Under the pieces are notes generated by a model. That model worked only from the letters and a program-made list of their open reading frames with translations. It was not told the DNA's origin and searched no databases. From Pontibacter rufus (GTDB taxonomy: Bacteria > Bacteroidota > Bacteroidia > Cytophagales > Hymenobacteraceae), in assembly GCF_015694705.1 (NCBI RefSeq), contig NZ_JADQDR010000001.1:248001-312000 (forward strand): 64,000 bases of DNA. The letters are read 5' to 3'. Made by a program: the position numbers and the translations under genes. Shown here one piece after another: positions 58,495 through 64,000 of the stretch (position 1 is its first letter; each line of letters begins with the position of its first letter).

Positions 58495-58929
58495 ATGCTT
58501 TCAAAAAAAGCAAAATACGCTTTAAAAGCCTTACTTTATCTTACAAAAAATCAAGGCAAAGGACTTATCGTTATTTCTGACATTGCCGAAGGGGAGCGGA
58601 TTCCGCGTAAGTTTCTGGAAGCCATACTTGTCGATTTAAAAACGCAGGGCTTGGTGCAAAGTGTACGCGGCAAAAAAGGCGGCTATACTTTGGTAAAAGA
58701 TCCAGCAGAAATTTCGGTCGGCAATATTATCCGGATGATAGACGGCCCGCTGGCCCCTATTCCCTGCGTAAGTCACCTCTACTATAGGCGCTGCGAAGAA
58801 TGTGTAGATGAAACCACCTGCGAAATAAGGCACCTGATGCGGCGCGTACGCGACGCTACCGCTGAGATATTAGATACTACTTACCTCAGCCATTTTGAAA
58901 AAGTAGAAGCCCTGGGGTTTTGTGAGTAG
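58495..58929 (+). CDS. Rrf2 family transcriptional regulator (IscR-like)
   Basis: From the ATG at 58495 (MLSKKAKYALKALLYL) it has 144 residues; an upstream in-frame ATG lies within the palindrome and was rejected. The N-terminal winged helix includes VISDIAEGERIPRKFLEAILVDLKTQGLVQSVRGKKGGYTL. Cys91, Cys100, Cys103 and Cys109 form a cluster at the place where IscR binds its 2Fe-2S cluster, so Fe-S-based sensing is likely. Its targets are unknown; no isc, suf or cys genes are adjacent. Confidence 0.88.
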   Translation: MLSKKAKYALKALLYLTKNQGKGLIVISDIAEGERIPRKFLEAILVDLKTQGLVQSVRGKKGGYTLVKDPAEISVGNIIRMIDGPLAPIPCVSHLYYRRCEECVDETTCEIRHLMRRVRDATAEILDTTYLSHFEKVEALGFCE

Positions 58930-59011
58930 CACACTTGGGTGATAGCCAACTCATGCGGTGAATTTATAAAAGATTAAAGCTTTCCGGAAGTCCTGCTTTG
59001 CTGTTTATTTT

Positions 59012-59019
59012 TATATTTG
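59012..59019 (+). promoter_or_regulatory. Candidate -7 box for the sugar locus
   Basis: TATATTTG, 16 nt before the sugar porter ATG, matches TAnnTTTG. No TTG sits 19-21 nt upstream. Confidence 0.4.
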
Positions 59020-59035
59020 ATGAAAACAAGCAGCT

Positions 59036-60373
59036 ATGAACAATAGGGAGATTTTATTCTGGTCAATAACCGTAGCCCTGGGCGGGTTCCTGTTTGGCTT
59101 TGACACCGCTGTTATATCTGGAGCCGAAAAAGCGATTCAGCAGGAATGGCAGCTAAGCGTATTTGAGCACGGCTTAACAGTAGCCATTGCCCTGATTGGA
59201 ACGGTGGTTGGTTCGCTCACCGGCGGCATTCCGTCAGACAAATTCGGACGCAAGAACACACTCTACGGTATAGCAGTTCTCTACTTGCTGTCCTCACTCG
59301 GTACGGCCCTGGCGCCTAACTGGATTACGTTTCTCATCTTCCGCTTTCTGGGAGGCATTGGTGTCGGCGTATCTTCTGTAACGGCTCCAATGTATATCTC
59401 AGAAATATCGCCTGCAAAATCAAGGGGCAGGCTGGTGGCGCTGTTCCAGTTCAACATTGTGTTCGGGATTTTAATTGCATACCTTTCTAATTACCTTTTT
59501 GCCGGAGTTGGCGAGCACGACTGGCGATGGATGCTGGGCGTGCAGGCATTCCCTTCGCTCATTTTCCTGATAGCCATTGTATTTGTGCCGGAAAGTCCCA
59601 GGTGGTTGCTGCTCAAGCGGCCCGCCAAGGAAGAGGAAGCCAGAAAAACCCTGCAAATTGCAAACCCCGATGCAAACGTAAATCAAATGGTAACTGATAT
59701 TGTACTGTCCGGGCAGGAACGGGATGCCCATGGCAAAAAAGCATCTCTGTTCTCCGGGAAATACTCTTTACCTATAACACTGGCTGTTCTGTTTGCCTTC
59801 TTCAATCAAATGTCGGGCATAAACGCCATTATCTATTATGCGCCCCGTATCTTCGAAATGGTAGGCTTAGGCCAGGAGTCTGCCTTGTTATCTTCGGCAG
59901 GAATCGGCTTGGTAAATTTTGTATTCACGCTGCTCGCTATGAACTTGATTGACCGGTTCGGCCGCCGCACCCTGATGCTGATTGGTTCGATGGGCCTGAT
60001 TGTAACACTGGGTCTGGTAGCCAGGTCTTTTTACCTGGAAGAGTTCAATGGTATAGAAGTGCCGATTTACCTGTTTGTGTACATTGCCTTCTTCGCCTTC
60101 TCACAAGGAGCCGTTATCTGGGTGTTTATCTCCGAAATCTTTCCAAACCAGGTGCGTGCTTCGGGGCAGGCGTTGGGCAGCTTCACGCACTGGATTATGG
60201 CCGCCATTATTGCTTTCAGCTTCCCGTATGTATCAGAAACCCTGGGTGGCGGTAACACCTTCCTGATTTTTACCTGCATGATGGTGCTGCAGTTGCTTTT
60301 TGTGTGGCGCCTGATGCCCGAAACCAAGGGAACTTCTCTTGAGAAGATTGAGAAAGAAGTAGTGTTCCACTAA
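59036..60373 (+). CDS. MFS sugar porter
   Basis: Inner-membrane proton-coupled or facilitated sugar transporter of the sugar porter family (XylE/GalP type). It has 445 residues and twelve predicted helices. Family signatures are FGFDTAVISGAE in TM1, DKFGRKN after TM2, PESPRWLLLKRP before the central loop, DRFGRRT, and PETKGTSLEKIE at the C-terminus. Position before fructokinase (12 nt) and the GH32 gene suggests fructose or sucrose as cargo. Confidence 0.93.
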   Translation: MNNREILFWSITVALGGFLFGFDTAVISGAEKAIQQEWQLSVFEHGLTVAIALIGTVVGSLTGGIPSDKFGRKNTLYGIAVLYLLSSLGTALAPNWITFLIFRFLGGIGVGVSSVTAPMYISEISPAKSRGRLVALFQFNIVFGILIAYLSNYLFAGVGEHDWRWMLGVQAFPSLIFLIAIVFVPESPRWLLLKRPAKEEEARKTLQIANPDANVNQMVTDIVLSGQERDAHGKKASLFSGKYSLPITLAVLFAFFNQMSGINAIIYYAPRIFEMVGLGQESALLSSAGIGLVNFVFTLLAMNLIDRFGRRTLMLIGSMGLIVTLGLVARSFYLEEFNGIEVPIYLFVYIAFFAFSQGAVIWVFISEIFPNQVRASGQALGSFTHWIMAAIIAFSFPYVSETLGGGNTFLIFTCMMVLQLLFVWRLMPETKGTSLEKIEKEVVFH

Positions 60374-60385
60374 GCTGATATCTAT

Positions 60386-61273
60386 ATGCATCATAAGATA
60401 ATCTGTTTCGGAGAAACGCTGTGGGATGTGCTGCCGAGTGGTAAAATGCCGGGTGGCGCTCCCATGAATGTTGCCATTCATTTAACCTATAACGGCTTCT
60501 CACCCCTTGTTATCAGCCGGGTAGGCAACGACGATCCGGGAAGAGAACTGTTACGCTTTCTGCAAGAGAAAAATGTTTCTACCCGTTGGATTCAGACGGG
60601 AGAAAGCCATCCTACAGGCGTTGTAGAAGCTAATATCTCTGACAAAAACGAGGTAACCTACAAAATAATAGAGCCCGTTGCCTGGGATTATATACAGTTC
60701 GACGAGAAGGCAGCGGAGCTGGTAGCAATAAGCGATGTTTTTATATACGGCAGCCTGGCCACCAGAAACCTCACCTCGCGCGAAACGCTTTTGCAATACC
60801 TGAAGCTGGCAAAGTTTAAAGTAATGGATGTGAACTTACGGCCACCCTACTATAACCAGGAACGCATACAGGAATTGCTGCAATACGCCAATATCGCTAA
60901 AATGAACCACCAAGAGCTGGGGGAAATAGCAGGCTGGTTTGGCTGGGCAGGCAACGAGCAGGAGCAGATGCAGGCGCTGAAACAGCATTTTAAGCTGCAG
61001 TTACTGGTGGTTACCCGCGGCGAAAAGGGAGCGGCTGCTTTAACTGAGGCTGGCTACCAAGAGCACGAAGGCTACCAGGTGGAAGTGGAAGATACCATTG
61101 GGAGCGGTGATGCATTTCTGGCAACATTCCTGAAAAATTACCTGCAGCAGGAGCCTATCCAAAAAGCCTTAGCGCAGGCATGTATGATGGGAGCTTATGT
61201 GGCCACACAAAAAGGTGGCACACCCCAGATTGACTTGTCCAGGTTTGAGGACTCATCCTCAACCCATTTATAA
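60386..61273 (+). CDS. PfkB family carbohydrate kinase, probable fructokinase
   Basis: Phosphorylates imported sugar, probably fructose to fructose 6-phosphate. It has 295 residues with the ribokinase-fold motifs GGAPMNVAIHL (about 24-34) and DTIGSGDAF (236-244), in which Asp242 is the catalytic base. The start CFGETLWDVLPSG resembles bacterial fructokinases. It is 12 nt after the transporter gene. Ribose or another ketose remains possible, but the GH32 neighbour favours fructose. Confidence 0.88.
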   Translation: MHHKIICFGETLWDVLPSGKMPGGAPMNVAIHLTYNGFSPLVISRVGNDDPGRELLRFLQEKNVSTRWIQTGESHPTGVVEANISDKNEVTYKIIEPVAWDYIQFDEKAAELVAISDVFIYGSLATRNLTSRETLLQYLKLAKFKVMDVNLRPPYYNQERIQELLQYANIAKMNHQELGEIAGWFGWAGNEQEQMQALKQHFKLQLLVVTRGEKGAAALTEAGYQEHEGYQVEVEDTIGSGDAFLATFLKNYLQQEPIQKALAQACMMGAYVATQKGGTPQIDLSRFEDSSSTHL

Positions 61274-61382
61274 TATTAAGCTTTCTGAATGGTTATTCCA
61301 TAGAAAGGATTTATGCATCATCTTGATGATGCTAACCAGCCATTAATGTGGTGAATCTAAGTATAAAGCAAACGCTAAACAG

Positions 61383-61429
61383 AGAAGTTATCAGCAAAGT
61401 ATAAAAGGTATACTTTGCTGATGACTTCT
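61383..61429 (+). promoter_or_regulatory. 21-bp hairpin in the fructokinase/GH32 gap
   Basis: 61383-61403 pairs with 61409-61429 over 21 bp with one G-T pair and a 5-nt loop; both arms contain the AAGTATA/TATACTT heptamer. No T-run follows. A smaller hairpin GCATCATC/GATGATGC lies at 61315-61332. The gap of 230 bp suggests separate control or RNA processing before the GH32 gene. Confidence 0.5.
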
Positions 61430-61503
61430 TAGAAATCCGGAAGTGGCAATAGCATGTATGCGGTTATTACGGATGCTGCCTTTCACTTAGTTAATAAAGC
61501 AAG

Positions 61504-63159
61504 ATGAAAAAGATATATGCCATTGCTGCACTTGGGCTACTGCTCTACAGTTGTAGCTCCAACCAGAATACGGGAGAAAATACAGACACAGCAGATGCAG
61601 TTACAGCCACTGCCTCCAGTTTCGATGAACCGCACCGCCCGCAGTTCCACTTTACGCCGCCCTCCGGCTGGATGAACGACCCGAATGGCATGGTATACTA
61701 TAAGGGCGAATACCACCTGTTTTACCAGCACAATCCCGATAGCACCGTATGGGGACCCATGCACTGGGGCCATGCGGTGAGCAACGATATGGTTCATTGG
61801 AAGCACCTGCCGATTGCTTTGTATCCGGACAGCCTGGGCATGATCTTTTCGGGTAGCGCGGTGGTGGACATCAGCAACACTTCCGGCCTGGGTACCAAAG
61901 TGAATCCGGCCATGGTAGCTATTTTTACTTACCACAACGCCGAGCAGGAGCGGGTCGGCAAAAATGATTTCCAGACGCAGGGCATCGCCTTTAGCCTGGA
62001 CAATGGCCGCAGCTGGACAAAGTATAAAAATAATCCCGTGCTGAAGAACCCGGGCATACGTGATTTCCGCGACCCGAAGGTAAGCTGGTACGAAGCAGGG
62101 CAGAAGTGGATCATGACGCTGGCCGTAAAGGATCATATCAGCTTTTATTCTTCTAAAAACCTGCTCGACTGGAAACTGGAAAGCGATTTTGGCGCTGATG
62201 TAGGGGCACATGGCGGCGTATGGGAATGCCCGGACCTGTTTAAGCTGAAAGTGAACGGTACAAATGAAGAAAAATGGGTGTTGCTGGTGAACATCAATCC
62301 CGGCGCGCCGAACGGTGGATCGGGTACCCAATATTTTATAGGCAGCTTTGATGGTAATAGGTTTGTAATGGATCCGCGGTTTGAAGCGGGTTTGAATGCT
62401 AAACCGGCCATCGCGACTGCCGTGAACGGGCAGGAAGGCATCTGGCTCGACTATGGCCGGGATGAGTATGCCGGCGTTACCTGGGCCAATGTGCCGGATA
62501 GCGATGGCCGCCGCCTGTTTATGGGCTGGATGAGTAACTGGAATTATGCCAATGTGGTGCCGACAGAAAAATGGCGAAGCGCCATGACAGTAGCGCGTAC
62601 ACTGGAACTGGAAAATACACCGGCAGGTTTGCGGGTGGTATCTCAGCCGGTACAGGAACTGCAAAATATCTACGGAGACAGTTATACCTTCAAAGAGCAG
62701 GCAGTATCAGACACGCTTACTTTGTCAGGAAATGTTCCGTTTACTTCATCTACGTTTGATTTACAGCTGGATTTAGAACGCCTGAGTCCGGACGGGCAAT
62801 TTGCAGTAGAACTGTCGAATAATCAGAACCAGAAAGTGCTTATCGGCTACGATGCTGCGCGTGGTCAGTATTACATCGACAGAAGGAAGGCCAGTAGTAA
62901 CAGTTTCTCAGACAACTTTGCCGGAATCCACTATGCCCCGCGACTGGCTACAGATGATTCCTTCCCGGTGCGCCTGTTAGTGGATGTGGCTTCTGTGGAG
63001 TTTTTTGCCGATGGCGGCAAAACAGTAATGACGGATATTTTCTTTCCGGATGAAGTATTCACTAAAATAAGGCTGATTGCTGACAAAGGACAGCTCAGGC
63101 TTACATCAGGTATAATCCACGATTTAAAATCTATTTATGCTTCAGCTGAACAAAAGTAG
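61504..63159 (+). CDS. Glycoside hydrolase family 32 lipoprotein (fructan/sucrose hydrolase)
   Basis: Hydrolyses beta-fructosides (sucrose, inulin or levan) outside the inner membrane. It has 551 residues with a lipoprotein signal (lipobox LLYSC, Cys17). The five-bladed propeller contains WMNDPNG (nucleophile Asp59), FRDPK (188-192, transition-state Asp190) and WECPDLF (acid/base Glu241). A C-terminal beta-sandwich follows from about 400. No endo/exo preference is claimed. It fits with the sugar porter and fructokinase upstream. Confidence 0.95.
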   Translation: MKKIYAIAALGLLLYSCSSNQNTGENTDTADAVTATASSFDEPHRPQFHFTPPSGWMNDPNGMVYYKGEYHLFYQHNPDSTVWGPMHWGHAVSNDMVHWKHLPIALYPDSLGMIFSGSAVVDISNTSGLGTKVNPAMVAIFTYHNAEQERVGKNDFQTQGIAFSLDNGRSWTKYKNNPVLKNPGIRDFRDPKVSWYEAGQKWIMTLAVKDHISFYSSKNLLDWKLESDFGADVGAHGGVWECPDLFKLKVNGTNEEKWVLLVNINPGAPNGGSGTQYFIGSFDGNRFVMDPRFEAGLNAKPAIATAVNGQEGIWLDYGRDEYAGVTWANVPDSDGRRLFMGWMSNWNYANVVPTEKWRSAMTVARTLELENTPAGLRVVSQPVQELQNIYGDSYTFKEQAVSDTLTLSGNVPFTSSTFDLQLDLERLSPDGQFAVELSNNQNQKVLIGYDAARGQYYIDRRKASSNSFSDNFAGIHYAPRLATDDSFPVRLLVDVASVEFFADGGKTVMTDIFFPDEVFTKIRLIADKGQLRLTSGIIHDLKSIYASAEQK

Positions 63160-63327
63160 CACCGCTAGTCATACAGCCGGAGCACGGAAGTTGCCCATAG
63201 GCTTCCTCAAATCGTGGGTACATCGCTTATCAGGTTGCATGATGAATAAAATAGTATGTACTTTAGTATGCCAGAACTTAAGTGCCGGAGCCTGTCCGGC
63301 TATAAGGTGGCTTACTTATAAGTTATT

Positions 63328-64000
63328 ATGATAAAATACTTCTTAACCGCAGTCGCTTTACTTTACAGTATACTTTCGTTGGCGCAGGCAGACACGGACA
63401 TAAAGTTTGATGCACCGGCAACACATTTTACGCAGTCGCTGCCCCTGGGCAACGGGCGGTTGGGGGCAATGGTGTATGGCGGCACTAACCGGGAAAGACT
63501 AGTGCTTAACGAAATCTCCATGTGGTCGGGCGGCGTGCAGAATCCAAACCGCCCGGACGCTTATCAGTACCTGCCTGCCATCCAGCAACTCCTGAAAGAG
63601 GACAAGAACAAGGAAGCACAGGAATTGCTGCAGCAACACTTTACCAGCGCCGGCAAAGGACCTACGCCCAAGTTTGGTGCTTACCAGATTCTTGCGGATT
63701 TGTTTATCAACTGGGCCGACACCAGCCAGCCGGTTACTAACTACAAACGCACCCTGCACCTGGACAGCGCCCTGGCAGTAACCGAGTGGAAGCGCAGCAA
63801 CACTGCATACAAAGAGGAAGTATGGGTAAGCGCACCGCAGCAGGTTATTGTCATTCGCTTGAGCACAGGCAAAGCCAAAGCCCTGAATTTTGGCATTTCG
63901 ATGAACAGGAAGGAGCGGGCAACCTTTACTTCGTCGGGCAATGCCATTACCATGCAGGGACAACTGGATGGTGGCAGCGGCGATCCCGGAGTTAAGTTTG
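63328..64000 (+). CDS. Glycoside hydrolase family 95 protein, N-terminal part
   Basis: The gene starts at ATG 63328 and runs off the window, giving 224 codons. A signal peptide (MIKYFLTAVALLYSILSLAQA) is followed by the GH95 N-terminal domain: FTQSLPLGNGRLGAMVYGG, ERLVLNEISMWSGG and FGAYQILADLFINW. GH95 members are alpha-L-fucosidases or alpha-galactosidases. The catalytic (alpha/alpha)6 domain lies beyond the edge, so specificity cannot be judged. It is 168 bp after the GH32 gene. Confidence 0.9.
   Translation, partial: MIKYFLTAVALLYSILSLAQADTDIKFDAPATHFTQSLPLGNGRLGAMVYGGTNRERLVLNEISMWSGGVQNPNRPDAYQYLPAIQQLLKEDKNKEAQELLQQHFTSAGKGPTPKFGAYQILADLFINWADTSQPVTNYKRTLHLDSALAVTEWKRSNTAYKEEVWVSAPQQVIVIRLSTGKAKALNFGISMNRKERATFTSSGNAITMQGQLDGGSGDPGVKF

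Noticed and set aside
61537..62664. 375-codon open frame on the minus strand inside the GH32 gene
   Set aside because: It is fully antisense to a gene with all GH32 catalytic motifs; its translation is rich in His, Cys and Arg with no recognisable domain. It is a shadow of codon bias.

Overview
The window is chromosomal DNA from a Bacteroidota bacterium, most likely order Cytophagales, family Hymenobacteraceae (Pontibacter or a close relative). The evidence is the TTG-N19-21-TAnnTTTG promoters, start codons that almost always lack a Shine-Dalgarno sequence, the order tuf / tRNA-Trp / secE / nusG / rplKAJL / rpoBC / DUF3467, rpsJ joined to the str genes, zinc-free L36 and S14, and a very large SecA. 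The genus is an inference.

Layout. 1-3140: a biotin carrier protein gene diverges from an M1 aminopeptidase lipoprotein gene. 3189-34862: one almost unbroken rightward block of translation, transcription and secretion genes. It runs tRNA-Tyr, tRNA-Gly, tRNA-Thr, tuf, tRNA-Trp, secE, nusG, rplKAJL, rpoBC, a DUF3467 gene, rpsL-rpsG-fusA-rpsJ, the S10/spc/alpha ribosomal genes with secY, map and infA, then rpoA and rplQ. Promoters and hairpins divide it into sections: interleaved terminators and promoter between tuf and tRNA-Trp, hairpins either side of rpoB, a promoter before rpsL, a strong terminator plus promoter between rpsJ and rplC, and a probable promoter before rpsH. 35169-40116: carA, eno, a DivIC/FtsB-like septum gene and hscA, separated by clear terminators.

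40365-45740: five leftward genes (Ldh-family oxidoreductase, an unknown lipoprotein, a Ppx/GppA phosphatase, a DUF1206 membrane protein and a DPPSYGRG-type methyltransferase) with palindromic intergenic elements. 45846-52177: rightward dapF, a GNAT acetyltransferase, secA, deoC and a SPOR-domain lipoprotein gene. 52578-53085: a small ParE/RelE-type toxin-antitoxin pair.

53381-58216: an envelope-type accessory cluster of four membrane proteins of little-known function, a winged-helix regulator and an AT-rich creD. Two near-identical operator-like palindromes lie before the first gene and just after the regulator gene. This is the best candidate in the window for an uncharacterised regulated system.

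58388-64000: a 63-nt perfect hairpin precedes an IscR-like Rrf2 regulator. A sugar locus follows: MFS sugar porter, PfkB fructokinase, GH32 fructan or sucrose hydrolase lipoprotein, and a GH95 glycoside hydrolase cut by the window edge. The first three fit a simple pathway in which fructosides are cleaved outside the inner membrane, fructose is imported and then phosphorylated. The heptamer AAGTATA/TATACTT is strikingly frequent outside the ribosomal block. No CRISPR array, rRNA gene, prophage or intact insertion sequence was seen.
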